Shown here: piece after piece, positions 1 to 12,300 of the stretch
How the letters are laid out: every line of letters begins with the position of its first letter
Numbering within the stretch: position 1 is the stretch's first letter
Assembly: GCA_013115125.1 (NCBI GenBank)
Contig: JABANN010000066.1
Span: 18,425 to 82,424 of the forward strand
Direction of reading: 5' to 3'
DNA: 64,000 nt
Source: Perkinsus olseni
Lineage: Eukaryota; Perkinsozoa; Perkinsida
Notes under the pieces: model-generated
What the model saw: the letters and a program-made list of their open reading frames with translations, nothing else
Told to the model about the DNA's origin: nothing
The model's database searches: none
Program-made: the position numbers and the translations under genes

Positions 1-3000
1 AGCGAACTTGCCCTTCAACTGCTTCTTCCTAGAACCACTCTGTCGGAGGAAGACACCCCAGGTAAGGCTGGCGAACTCATTCTGCCCGACGCTGACCCCA
101 ATAGCAGCGGCTTGCTAACCCGCATGTTGGTAAGTTCTCGTCAAGCGGCTTTGATGAGGATGAGTGGCAGGTCCCCAACTCCATGGTTCAGCGTTTTACG
201 GCGTTGCGTCGGCTACTGGACGCTTCTTGGGACGGTACTGCGGTTTTTGATAAGGTAAGGAGCATCCACCTCCCAGGCCACAACCATCATCAACAGCAGA
301 TAGTCACCTATGGCATCCTCGCTGGTGTACTCGGGACAAGCCTTGGGAAAGTCATAGGTAAGATAGAGTAATCCTACAAGTTGTCTCACTTTCTCAAGAA
401 AACATTTTTATATAGATTCTACTAAAATTTAATAGTCGGGCTTCGCTCGGCCGGATGCCGCTTTTGGCCCAGTTAGACCTCGCCGAACTACTTAGTGATT
501 ATCCGTCCGCTTCGCTCCGCTAACATAATAATGTCATAACGGCTATTCTGTTCTCAAGCAAAGGACATGAGTTTCGCCCCCTCTTCCCGCGTAGATCGGA
601 TACAGGCCGCCTTGTTTAATACCCTGGTGGTGATTGGACTCAGGTCAACTTTACGTGTGGAAGTTAACGTCAACGATCGATGCTATCATATTGCGGAAGA
701 AGGATCCACCGCTATACAAACTCCTTTCCTGTGAGTATCTTGTCGCCATTCGTATCTTCCCAGGATCGACCTTAGATATGCTGGCAATCGGAATACCTGT
801 CGCCACGTTGCAGTGCTCCAGCGCCTACTTGGCTGGCCAGTTCTCCGTCAGGTTGAAGACGAAACTTGTCAAAAGGTCCGAATCATCACTCTATCGCAGT
901 CAAAGTACAACCTGCCGTTACTCAGGCTTTTGCGCGAGATTATCTTTTCTTCTCACAACCTTGATGAACCTGTCTCCATGATAGACAAAGATACGCTCGC
1001 CCTTATACTCTCGCACATCAATAAGGTGCCATCAACGTCATCTCCTTTTCTACGTCAATTGCCCTTCCGCCTAGGTCTCGACGACGTTCGTGGAACTCTA
1101 CTGGACTCGAACAATGAAGGCTGTGGATCTGGTCGTGTATGCGGGGGCTCTCATGGCACAGCATGGTGAGCAGAAACCGAATACCATAACTTTGGTAACT
1201 CTCCAAATTCTAGACCTATCTTTACCTTCACTTCTACTCTTGTGAAATGAGTTTCAGCATGATTATGAGTATAATAAGCACTGCGACTTCTCCACTTCAC
1301 GTGATCAACAGACTAAATACTGCCCACCTCCTGATGACGCGTAAGTGTCTGTCCGCGCAGGTCCATGGCCGGTGTTGGTGATGCTGCTCTATCTCTTCTC
1401 CACATTAAAAATAACCACAGAGCTCCAAGCTACTCGACAGGAGATGCTCATGGTGCACACAACTCGCTATCGTCCGTCAGTACCATCACTCGCAGGAATC
1501 AGCCCATCTCGAATCAACGGTAAACGAGGCCTTAACCCGAGCTGTGCGGCATCGCGAGAGTATATCGGCCTGGCAAGGGCGGGGCTACTTAGAGACAAAG
1601 CAAATATCCGCCCAACTGGTAACAGCATCCTGCCGGAGTCCTGTGCAACCTCCTCTCTTCACAGGATCTGTTGCAGCGTTCCAAATCCTCGCGTGCCTGG
1701 TTCGACCTGTTGCTTGGGTTCATGTCAACCCTTGGCAGCAAGTACATAGGTAAGCGTATCGCGAATTGTTTTCGGTTTTCAGTCAGCTCGGTGTTCAGGC
1801 ACGGCCCTCGGGTTTTGGCTCACCTCCTATCCCTACATAGCCTCTCGTAATAGGAGATTCGCTCATATGTCGACGCGCCCTTCGGAGGTGGTGAAGACTG
1901 GAATGATTTTGTTTCGAGTGATCGATCTTTAGGATTACTTTGGGATAATATCTTACTTCTGGACGGCCAGGATTATGATGAATTTATGTAGGTTAACCTA
2001 TGGCTATCACGCATACTCCTAAGATTCCCCCGTTTTTCAAGTTATTCGCGATTTTCTTCTCATATTCATCGACCATCTTCACAGGTACGGCCTTCGTTCA
2101 GTTTATGGATGACCGAGCGTCTCAGGAGGCTGGGGATAAGCTTTACGCCAAGGTGAGCATCGGGCCCGCATCTGCGTGTTGTGCTGCTGGTTCGTGCCAC
2201 TTCTCGAGGCTTCGTTGAAGCAGATACATAAACTACACCAGCTGCTGGTCACTGCTCCGAGTACTCTACCCAAAGCCCATCGCAAATTCAAGGTTCGTAT
2301 GACCAACGTCAGCTTAAAAGGCGTCACCGTAAGTGGATTCCGCTGGGATAACATCATCGTAGCTGTGTAGATTCAAAGCCCCTCTGGCCCTATACTTGTC
2401 CAGTCGCTCACCCTCGACCTCAATCCGGGATGCTGCATCGCTCTGTCGGGGCCTGGTACTATCAGTAAATTTATGATACTTTCCTGTGTATAACCTCTCA
2501 GGCGGCAGCGGTAAATCGGCGCTCCTTCGCACACTCAACGGAACTTGGCCGATTTGTAAGTGACTAATAAATCAGTGAATCTCAACGGTCATTGAGGCAG
2601 GCGTTGGGGAGCTGGCCCGTCCAAAGCACGGTGTTATGCTGGTGCCACAGAAGCTGTATATGCTGAGAGAATCCAGCGCAAAGCAGCAGATCGCGTAGGC
2701 TATGGGTGCTCACTTCACCGACTCTGATACGCCTACGCTTCAGGAGAAGCTCGTGTCTTGGGCGATGATTTGGAGTTCGTGGTGGTCGAGTACCGCTGGA
2801 ATCTTTCAGGTATCCAGATGGCCCTCCCGAGAGCTCAGCGGACGAGGACAGAGTCGCCCAATGCATGAGAATATGTGAGAAGTCTTCAACGTTCCCACAT
2901 CGAGTTTTTGGTATCAGGTGAGCTCGACAGATTGTCCGGTCGCCATACGTTATCAGAGGCGGAACAGGAGAGGGTAGTCTTGGCCCGTCTCCTATACCAC

Positions 3001-3671
3001 AAGCCAAAGTTCGCCCTTATTGACGACTGCCTGCGATGTAAGGATTCTGGGGGAAGCGTTCGTCTAATTTGACAGTGGAACACGCGAGTTGAATGCAACA
3101 CAAGACGGTGGAAGACAAACATAGAATAACTGGTACTATGGTCAGTTCCAGTGAGGAGCTCGGCTTCTTCTATATTGATATCACCATTTAGGAAGAGGGA
3201 CGATGAGGCTATCTCTTCGGAGTGGCCGTGCATCGATAATACTTACTTGATACTGTACTGCACTTCAGGAGGGGAAAATGCTTGAATGCTCATCTCCTGA
3301 GTCACTGTTCATGTGCTTCGACTCTGCGGATATTATGAAAATCATGTTTCATCTTTCGTAGGGACAACAGTAGATAACAGTGTTCTTCCCATCAAGGTAC
3401 CGACCCCAAACTAGTAGGCGAGGTGGTCTCCATACTACGACAAGACGCTGGCTGCGGCATTGTTATCGTTTGCCCTAAGCCCGACAAGGTGAACTCTAGT
3501 TTTCCGTCGTCGCCCATCATCTGCGGTCCTGCTCAGGTCGAGGCCCTCTCTCGTTACATACACTTTGATGGGATACTCTCTCTCGATAACAAGACCACGC
3601 CGCCTCGGCACAGCTACAGCGCCTGCAGCGCTGTTCCCGTACCACTGGCTGACGTCAAGGCGAAGACTTGA
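1..3671 (+). CDS. ABCD-type (peroxisomal) ABC half-transporter, 5' end outside window
   Basis: Intron-rich gene with at least eight short coding blocks, open from base 1, so the true start is probably upstream. The ABC domain follows the ABCD family order. A beta-strand block about 2300-2450 reads into Walker A GPGGSGKSALLRTLNG, split by an intron at about 2458-2506. Next come the post-Walker block HGVMLVPQKLYML (about 2625), the signature region LSEAEQERVVLARLLYHKPK (about 2950-3005) and Walker B FALIDDC. A last block has DAGCGIVIVCPKP and the family-like ending LSRYIHFDGILSL. Family members move very-long-chain acyl-CoA or related lipids across the peroxisomal membrane as dimers. The signature is LSEAEQ rather than LSGGEKQ, and the acidic residue after Walker B Asp is Asp instead of Glu, so ATPase activity may be altered. 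The N-terminal membrane region is poorly resolved, and pseudogenisation cannot be excluded. Confidence 0.6.
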
Positions 3672-4394
3672 ACTCATCAATTCTGCTGATTTCGTTCCAT
3701 TCTTTTCAACATTAGTGTAATTTTTCATGACTTTATGCAAGTTTCGATTACTGGGGGACTCCCTTTCTCAGTTGCGTTGTGAAAGTTGTTCAGCTAGCAA
3801 CACTGGTCGAATGTGGACGCCGCGTAACGACATTAATTCATCTGCGGTGATCTCCTAGCGAGAAATCGGCGGGTAAAAGATTACTCTATGTGGGCCGTTG
3901 ATGGCCGTGGGTGCACTCACTTTGGGACGAAATGAGGAGTGCGCGATCTGGGACAAGACGTTGTTTTATGATTGATTCACCGTGGCTCGACGGATCTCAG
4001 ACTCCAGGGCTCGAATAGAGTCGCATTCCGAGCATTCCGAGGTCGTGATTCTCAACAGCATCGCCGACTTAATGGACCTTGTGCTTTACGCGTTTTAGAA
4101 TAGAATGCGGATAGTGAGTTCTTCTGAGAGAACTTCTTGCAATTCTGGTATATACAAATTGTGCTGAAACCAGACGTGAAACTAAATAGGGATGATGCTC
4201 AGATAATAACACAGCTGATGGTGACACCGTGAAGAACATGTTAAGACATCGTACTTGATAACTATTGAATTACAACATGAAAAGAAGTTAATACCGAAAA
4301 TGGCAGCCTGCAGGAATCCAGTAGGGAGACCACTTCACTGTATGATAATCAGCGTATAATCTGCCACGCCATGGCTTCTACTCTAAAATTAGAT
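3672..4394. other. intergenic, no gene recognised
   Basis: About 720 bases between the convergent ends of the ABC transporter and the secreted-protein gene. I see no convincing coding block, repeat or RNA structure here. Confidence 0.5.
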
Positions 4395-5369
4395 TCAGCT
4401 CGATTCGGCCGGCGGGGTTCGATGCATGTAGATGAGGGTATACTTTTGCCGAGAACCTTCTATAACCAGTTTGTCATTTTCGCACAGGTAAACCGTATAC
4501 TCCGACTGTGTCGTTTTTCCTGGTCGCACGAGCTTGAAAACACCGGGATGATGGGCCGGGACTAGCAGCGCATTCAATAGAAACAAGGACCCGTCTCTAA
4601 CCTGCAAAGTGACGTAAGCCCTTCGCTGACCATCACTTTCGGTTTCGACCCGCATCTCAGCGGGCCCTTCACCAGACTTATCCGCGTAGAATCCATCGTT
4701 GATCTTTTTGTACTCGGTCACTTTCATCTTTTTCCTCGGCGGTTGGACGCCATCGTCTGCGGAGCAGTATCGTCTGCGAGCAGACTCAGCTCCCTTCCTA
4801 TTTACTTCGACGCTATCTCCGGCTGCTTCAGGCTCGAGATCCACCGGCAAGTTGAGGTACTGGTAGTATGGGGTTGTTGGCCGCCGGACAGCGTCCAAAT
4901 ATAACGTCAAAGCTGGCTTTTCCTTGGTAGAATTATTTTTTGTGCATAAGAGAATTCTCCTACAGCTCGTGCCTTCTCGCATGTCATTTTTCCCAGCGAG
5001 AAATTTGAGTATCTTTCGGGTGGTATGAAAATAATAGCATTTGGAAACGTCATGTTGGTCCTTCAATCTCCGCATGTTGCTTGTCAGTTCACAAATCCGC
5101 TGCTTAAATCTCGTGGTGCCATTTCGGTCACTGAAGCTGAGATCTGCCCAGCTACTATCCGAGTAATGGTTTATCTCAACACGAAACGACTCTAGCCCAC
5201 CAACTTCGGGTGGCATCGAGAGGGCCGTGTACGTGCCGGAGGGGATATCATTTGGCGAGATGGCGCCACGCTCACGCCAATTCTCAGCAACAGAACCGAA
5301 TGAGGTGGCCGAGAGTAGACCGAGCAGTAGAAGGGCTCTCCTCACAGTGCAGCGATGGGCGTCGGGCAT
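4395..5369 (-). CDS. secreted 324-aa protein with two similar halves and an NLS-like patch
   Basis: Single uninterrupted reading frame of 324 codons. The N-terminus is basic (MPDAHRCTVRR), followed by a hydrophobic stretch LALLLGLLSATSFGSVA-like that reads as a signal peptide with cleavage near residue 28. The mature part begins with SGTYTALSMP, and a second block near residues 230-315 (NDGFYAD ... YTVYLCENDKLVI) may be a second copy of the same beta-rich fold. The linker around residue 215 contains PPRKKMKV, which looks like a monopartite nuclear localisation signal. The SGTY/DGEY/GEYC openings recur in other secreted genes of this window (14.0, 15.9, 61 and 62.5 kb), suggesting a loose superfamily. 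Function unknown. Secretion is inferred only from the leader. Confidence 0.75.
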   Translation of the reverse strand: MPDAHRCTVRRALLLLGLLSATSFGSVAENWRERGAISPNDIPSGTYTALSMPPEVGGLESFRVEINHYSDSSWADLSFSDRNGTTRFKQRICELTSNMRRLKDQHDVSKCYYFHTTRKILKFLAGKNDMREGTSCRRILLCTKNNSTKEKPALTLYLDAVRRPTTPYYQYLNLPVDLEPEAAGDSVEVNRKGAESARRRYCSADDGVQPPRKKMKVTEYKKINDGFYADKSGEGPAEMRVETESDGQRRAYVTLQVRDGSLFLLNALLVPAHHPGVFKLVRPGKTTQSEYTVYLCENDKLVIEGSRQKYTLIYMHRTPPAESS

Positions 5370-5780
5370 TACTGAAGGACGTTAAGTTTCCTGAGAAGCG
5401 CATGACCGCCTCTTCTTCGTGTCGAGCCTTCTATGAACGGTCCTTTGCAAAGCGGAATGTGAACTTTTCAGAATAAATTCTGAGAAGTAAATAAGTAGGT
5501 AAAGGTAAATTCCCGCGAAGGTAGGTCTATGACGGAGTTGAGACAAATCGAGACTCTTTGCTGTTTAGTAAACAAAGGTTCTAGGTGATAAACTTGAGGA
5601 TAAGGTAGATACCACTGTAGAGCCAAAGTAACCCTAATGACGTCAACAACTTAATAACAATTTATGGTGGACCGAGTCCAATGGCTTGACGCTAGAAGAT
5701 ATCAGAACACAATCGTGGAGACTAGAGACACACAACAAAATCACAACAACTTTGTGTTGATCAGATCGTCATAAATGCCT

Positions 5781-6138
5781 TTACCGGCACAGGTCTACTA
5801 TCCAAGGTGAAACAGTCCGACAGTAGTATTCACCACACGTGCCATAAATGATGCCTCGAATGACTAACCGTGCCGCTTCAGCGCTGCTGTCGAGCGAACT
5901 ACCGATTTCGGAGTGGACAACAACGGGACCTGTCCGGTCCGTTATATCGGACGCCAGCAGTTGAGAATTTCCATTCACGCAAAGCATTTAGCAACGAGTA
6001 AAGCCTCAGTAGTAGTGAGGATGTCACATCGAAAGTGTCGCATGCCTTGGAAAATGAATTTACTCGAGCAACTGCGGGACTTATTGAATTTAGGACGAGC
6101 GAGATTTTTATCGCGCCGTTTGCAGTAGCGCTCGCCAT
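5781..6138 (-). CDS. possible small two-exon gene, unidentified
   Basis: Two overlapping minus-strand reading frames look protein-like. The first (from 6138) begins MASATANGAIKISLVLN and runs through KACDTFDVTSSLLLRL. The second (to 5781) contains LLASDITDRTGPVVVHSEIG and AARLVIRGIIYGT. They could be adjacent exons of one small gene, but no splice pair was settled. Composition resembles a small globular or proteasome-assembly-chaperone-like protein, though nothing is recognised with confidence. It lies upstream of, and divergent from, the cysteine synthase gene, so the 90 bases between them could hold both promoters. Confidence 0.25.
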
Positions 6139-6226
6139 AAAGTACGCTGAATTTTTTTTATTCTGATGGCTTGTTTTAGGTTCTTGCGTTGCATCGAGCT
6201 GGGCTAGTATCTTTTTTCACATTGCA

Positions 6227-9183
6227 ATGTTGCGGAATCACGCTGTTCGACCCCTGCTGAATGTTGGATATGCTACAGCTGGTGTTGTCATCTCGCGTAA
6301 CGTCTACAAGAACTTCATCTCTGCTGTGGGCAACACGCCATTGATAGAACTGCGTCATGCTAGTCAGGTAAGCTCAATCTGTTGGTTGATGAGGGGTTTG
6401 CTCTTTCCCTTAGATGCTGTCCGATGTGTTGTTGTGAGGTTGCTTCGCGTCTCAAAAATTTTTACGAATGGTGTGGTATTAGTAATATGATCGTTAATAT
6501 TGTCAAATACGTATTTTATATTAAGTATTAGTAGTATGTTGATATTGCCATTAATATAGAAATTGTGAAATACGAAGAGACATTACAATAAGGCGTACAT
6601 GAAGGTTGCGTGAAGATATGCCCGTCGCTGGTCGTCTAACTGCAGCACCTGTTGCTATGCTCCGTTCAGTCACTTGTAATGCTTACAGTACAATATTGCT
6701 GTCTTATCGTAATACAAATAATGTATACTGAGCCAATGGATCGACGGATTAGTCGCTCCGTCAAATACCTTTGGGGCGCTCGCGTCCAACTGCCGAGTAA
6801 ATTTGGTGCTGATTTTCGTCACTACCTGGATCGATCTTCAGGAGACGGGACGTACCATTCTGGGCAAGTGTGAGTTTTTGAACCCCGGAGGCTCGGTAAA
6901 AGACCGAGCCGCTGTGTGGATGCTGAGGGATGCCGAGGAGAAGGGATTGCTTGTCCGTGGTCAACCTGGTAATTCTGGTACTTGTTCTGGCGTCTCTGTT
7001 GGGGTCCAGCGAGCTGAGACAAGGTTGCACTTTCGCAACTTTACCGTAACGGAGCTGGGCGATAATACTATCTGTAATCTCGAAGACGGGTATTCGTAGA
7101 GACCTCAGGACCTAGTCCTGTACTTGAAAATTTTCTGGATTGTGGCCAGTGCAGTAGAGCCGGTCCTCGCTGCATTCATAGTAATGCGTGTTTTGGTGCG
7201 TGAGGTTTGGTTTTTTATCTTTATAGGGCGAAATAATGGAACGACTTATGTGTTCGGTTCGATCGAGATAGCTCCTGTTTTTGTCTGTGGGGCCAGTACA
7301 GTGAGGTAGTCCGAAAGTTATCAGGCACGGTGATCGAGGCCACGGCCGGTAACACTGGTATTGGTTTAGCCTTAGCAGCGAACAGCATGGGGTATCGCTG
7401 TATTATTGTTATACCGGAAACTCAGACAGAAGAAAAGAAAGCGGCTATCAGGCAGGCGGGAGCTAAGTTGATTGAAGTACTATCGTGGGAAGGGCGTTTA
7501 GTAATGCCAATGGCACGGGAAGGTGGTTCGGGATGTCTATCGGTGACTTCGTGTGAGCCCATATGAGTTGGGCTGCAGGAGTGCGTAGTGGAAGCACGGG
7601 TTAAAAGCTCATATCAGTCAGCGGCTGGTGCTGTTGTGGATTGCTCATAGGAAGGAGTATGATTCAACTGGACGATCGGCGAGTCCGTGGTCGAGTGGGT
7701 TGTGACGGCAGGTTCCTGCTGTACCGTATCGGAACCCTAACAACTACGTGAGAGTGTGCAGTAGGATGGTTGAGAATCTCCGTCAACAAGGTCATCATGT
7801 TTTCTTCGGACAACAGTTCGATAATACGGCCAACAAGAAGGTGGGGTGGTTGCTGCGCTTCGGTCGACCAGCTGGGCTACTCAGGCTCATGTCTATTCGA
7901 CGGGCCCGGAGATCTGGGAACAGACGGGTGGCGCGGTGGACTCGTTTTGCTGTGCGATGGGCACGGGAGGCACCCTGAGTGGAGTTGCTGAGTATCTTAA
8001 GTCGAAGAATGAATCGGTCAGAAAAGGTTGAAGATTCCTAGTGAACGCTATTTTGTATGCAGATCCACATAGGGCTGACAGACCCTAAAGGGGCTATGCT
8101 CTATCGGTGGTTCAGTGAAGGTCGATTGGCTGCGTCAGGCAGTAGTATTACGGAAGGGATAGGCCAGGCCAGAGTGACGGGAAATATGGTTGGACTGAAG
8201 CCGGACTCCGTTCATGGTAGTGAACACCCGGGTTCGATTCTCGGTCAGGTCATTTTTGATCCCTGATGTCGTCGATTTCTCAGAGGTTGATGATTCAGAG
8301 GCACTGAGTTGCCTTTGGAACCTGCTTAATGAGGAGGGCCTCAGCTTGGGTCTATCATCCGGCATCAACGTTGCTGGTGCCATGAGAATGGCGAGGATGT
8401 AATGCTGCTCGTACTAACGCAGCTGTCGGGGGTATAAAAGAACCATAGGGCACCATAACCATAGACCGTATGCGCCGGGATCCCAGTTGGAAGGTCTCAT
8501 ACGTCACGGGTCGCCAATCGCGGCGCGCCGGTGAGATTTTTCCGGTACAAATGTCCATTAGATAGAGCGGCCGACGCTGCACAAGAATGTATGCTCATTT
8601 CTGTTTGTAGGCATGCTAAAATTAATTTCTTTTTCATCTGCCGTTCCCGCATCTTCTTTTGTGTAACCGTGCGTTCTGTCGAGGTTCCACCGGGAACTAT
8701 TCACAGGTATAAGGTACGTGTATCCGATCGATGGTTGTTTTATATATATACGCTGGGAGCTACTGACCAAGGTTGCTTCTTCTGTGGAGTATATTTCGGA
8801 AGAGTGTGTTTCCTGTTTTCTCGATTTTATGTTTACTGTGTGGTTGTGTCGGATGATCGTTTTATCAGGCGGCCGGCTGGTAGTGTGATCGTCACGATTC
8901 TGTGCGATACGGCGCAGAGATATGAGAGAAAAGTAGGGTGGTGCTAGGGATTGAACCTGGGACATCCGATCGTCAGATGTTTGACGAAGAGTATCTTATT
9001 TCACAAGGATTGCCACCACGGCCAGTACCGGTGCAAAATATTGAGGAAAGTGTAAGCCTGCCGTTTAGCGCTTTTTTGGGGACTGTCAGTACACCATGGT
9101 CTGCCGGCTCAGCAATAGTCGTCCACGGCGTTTGTTGCTCCCTCCCTGACAGATTCACGCGACTGTTCAGTAAGCAAATGTAA
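6227..9183 (+). CDS. cysteine synthase / PLP-dependent beta-synthase, nine exons
   Basis: Makes cysteine from O-acetylserine (or a related activated serine) and sulfide, as a fold-type II PLP enzyme. Exons consistent in phase: 6227-6367, 6842-6968, 7325-7476, 7712-7840, 7885-8016, 8063-8216, 8284-8398, 8869-8932, 8977-9183, giving about 406 aa without a stop. Landmarks in order: AVGNTPLIEL; NPGGSVKDRAA with the PLP lysine; EATAGNTGIGLA; QFDNTANKK; GPEIWEQTGG; GTGGTLSG (PLP phosphate loop); SSGINVAGA; VTILCDTAQRY; and the tail FDEEYLISQGLPP, like the C-terminus of fungal and protist cysteine synthases. The N-terminal 35 residues may be a mitochondrial leader or membrane anchor. Introns are 474, 356, 235, 44, 46, 67, 470 and 44 nt. 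The gene looks intact. Confidence 0.9.
8217..8283 (+). other. 67-nt intron with a tRNA T-arm/box B-like sequence
   Basis: This cysteine synthase intron starts GTAGTG and ends TTTCTCAG. About 14 bases after the donor it carries CCGGG-TTCGATT-CTCGG, a five-base stem with a canonical seven-base TPsiC-type loop (one G-U pair). It matches the RNA polymerase III box B consensus GGTTCGANTCC at all but one fixed position. No cloverleaf surrounds it. Confidence 0.5.
8933..8976 (-). other. 44-nt intron resembling the antisense of a tRNA 3' half
   Basis: The last cysteine synthase intron (GTAGGG...GTCAG) reads on the minus strand as a T-arm, CCAGG-TTCAATC-CCTAG (4 of 5 pairs), followed by an acceptor-like tail. 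It is preceded by a 5-7-5 anticodon-arm-like hairpin, CATCT-GACGATC-GGATG, that runs slightly into the next exon. It lacks a D-arm and a proper variable loop, so it is not a functional tRNA. Confidence 0.4.
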
Positions 9184-9391
9184 TTCAGAGTCGATCTTGG
9201 AACTGATTTTCACGCGGAAAAGGCGGTTCGAGAATCGATTTTAAGTTTGAGATTTGTCTTATTTAACGCCCCCTCATATTTGCTGTGAGTGGCGATATGG
9301 CGACCGCGCCGAGATATCCTCGTTGAAACCGTAACCGTTTCGGATACTCGTGACCGCCGTAGGGCCAACTTAAGCGTGACTTTCCAGCAAG

Positions 9392-12300
9392 ATGGATTGG
9401 CTTCTCCTTTCGATCGTTAAACTGTGTCTTCCGCAGTTGGTAAGTCGATTTCTTCCCCCATCACCACGTTTTTGTCAGGATTTGTCATCAGCATTGGAGG
9501 AGGCATTCGCATCGGATGTTGAAGTCAAGACAGCTCTTGCCGAGTATGAGAAGGCGGTGCCCGAGGAGCTGATGAATGGCAGACCGCTGCCTTGAGTTGT
9601 GGTTTCATGATTTTATTCGAGATTTTCGTCTTTTAAGGATAGGAGTTTTATTTCAGTTATTATCTGGTTAGTCGGTCACGGTGAAGACTTTTCACAGTGG
9701 AGTTCATTCGGCCGTGAGAGGGAACAGTAGTTGTGTTCAGTCCACTTGAAGAAAACTTCCCATTTATCGGGAAGGGAAGTGTCCGATGTCCGTATGCTGT
9801 GGATTCCGAGCGTGGGAGATGAGATCGGTATCATTCCGGATGGTACGACCACCACATGCAGGAGTAGGCTACTCGTATGCTCCGTATGGGTATGTGGAAC
9901 CGAGCTGCTGATGGGTGACCACCTCCCGTGGCAGTGCTCTCAGATGCCGGTCCTTCGTTCTGGAGGTGTGCTCGCCATGATGCATGCCGCGCATTTCCGA
10001 GGGATCATATGCGGATTCGGCGCATTAATGCGCGAGATGGCATCGCGGTTCGTCATTGCATTTCATCAATCATTGGTTCGAGTTGAGTAGTTATGAATGA
10101 TGGCTTATACTCGCTGCTTTATACTGTTGTACTTTATTTGTTTTACCTCCTCGAGTGACCAACCTGGCGGTGCCTTCATCTCGTTACCCCCTTATGCTGT
10201 GTGATATGAGTAGCAGTAGCTCGTCCCCTTTCCTGCTACTGATTGGTTTCTGAGCAAACTCAGCGTATGATAGCAGGAGGGCGTCTTAAGTCAAGGGACG
10301 TTGGGTATCTTCCCGGCTCGAACCCGGCGATAGGCTTCCTTCGAATGGGGAGGGACAATGATGCATCTTCCAGTTATGTCCACTTATGCCGGATTATGGC
10401 GAGGTGTGGTATCAGGAATGTTCGAGGCTGTAATTTCTCCGTTGGTAGCGGTCCGGATGCAGAAAGCGAGAGCAGCGTGTGAAAAGGCCGCGACCGAGGT
10501 GTTCGACTCCGGCAAGACAAGATGCGGATTCCGGTACTGGGTAGTAGAGGGAGCGGAGACTCTCACTTGAATCAAGTGACTTGATAGGTGGTTGCATCGA
10601 TAAGACTTGCGCTCCGTATTCGAACCCGGTAACAGTCTCAAAGGGCGCCGGCTCGAGCGTCGGCTGATCGTTTGGCGGGCTGGGTATCCCGCCTAGTAGG
10701 CGGGTTTCGGGCGTTCACTTTAGGCCTTCTACGTCTTGGACATCTCCTAGTGCTAGTTTGTCTCCATTTCAAAGCCTGTAGTGCATCCGGGAGTGGTTCT
10801 TCTCCCTTCAGGTGGCGAGTAGATCCACGACTCCTTTTGGAACGGCAGTAACCCGCTATGTGGTGGACGAGAGACTCTCGTTGTTCTACACGGCTAATGC
10901 TATACACCCCGATGATGGCGGTTCTGTGCTCACCATCTTCGGAGGGAGGACCTTCCGCGAACATCTCTTTGAGCATGCTAAGGCGCAGTAAGTCATCAGT
11001 CTGTGTCCTCCTTTCTGGGTGGGAGATGCCTCTTCGCGCACCAGTGCCCGTGCTCTTCCACCGTCACTCAGACGTTTAACTATCGAGGGATACATTAGGC
11101 CTCTCCTCTTAGGGATAGGAAAATAAAGATGTCAATCACTTGTAGTTACGAGGCCATACTGCAGCTAGCATGACGACCCCTATTGTGGGCTCGCTCATTG
11201 GTCTTCGGGTGTGCATTCGCACTCGGTATACATGGTCATTTCTATCACGGTTCTCGAGGTACTACGGCCACCCTTTACCTGGCTTCGGTACAGCCTTTGT
11301 CAACAAGAATCAAGATACCGGTCACTACGAGGCCGTTTTCAAAGCGGTTGAGTGGTGGTCGAACCCTTTGTTGGCCGCCTTCTACGACACGGAGCGGGCG
11401 TCCTGGATGGGAGTACTGACGCCGGGCAAGAGGAGCCCGAGGAATCCTAGTGATGGTGCTGGATGTAGTCTGATGATGGTAGTGAAGGCAGCGGAGGGGC
11501 GGGAGGCTGTCGTTACTGGCACTATGGGAAGAGGGAATTATCAAATGTAATAGTGGGGAGGCGATCTGCGAATTGTCATCTATCGAAATTTGTGTATCGG
11601 GAAGCAGAAGATTCGAGGCCGTTTTCTGGTTTTGAGGCGCCGGGAAGAGGTGATGCCAGTCCCGGTTGGCTCGTGTCCATTACTAGTTGTTGGGAGAACA
11701 CACTCTCCCGCGTAACAGCGGCGAGGAGTCCGAATCGAACTTGCCGAGTGTGGGAGAAGTCTGTTGCTTCCATTGTTGGAGCCGAAGATTGCTCGTAAAT
11801 CGCTCTTGACTTGGACTGCAGCCGTCGAGTGATGATAGGCGGACGACGCTGAAGGTACGTGAGTGAAGAGGAGGGTATCCTCGAGGTCAGCGATCTGGCG
11901 TCGCCATCGGCGGTGAACCAGGGGACTGCTCCGATAGAGAAAGGCCTGGGGTGCTTTCATCTCAAGGTAGGCGCAGGTTCGATCCTCGGCTCGGGTATAT
12001 CGTGATCGTTGTTAGGACCCGTGTTTTGGTATTGTAAAGGAAGGAGAGATGCCTCGGATGAGCTGCATGCCCCACCTAGGAGTGCTCCCGCGAATGATCG
12101 GACGCAACTGGATCGTCCTCATCAGTAGCGCGGGGCCTAGGCGGAAAGGCTCAACCGATTTTTGCCATATACACAAAAAGTGCAGTGCCACTCTGCACCA
12201 CCGCTGATGATGACCCTCAGTCCTTAGAGTACAGCATGAAATGTAGCCGGTGGCGGGTGAATGACTCAGTGACGCTCATGCATGTTTCCCTTGGTGGAGG

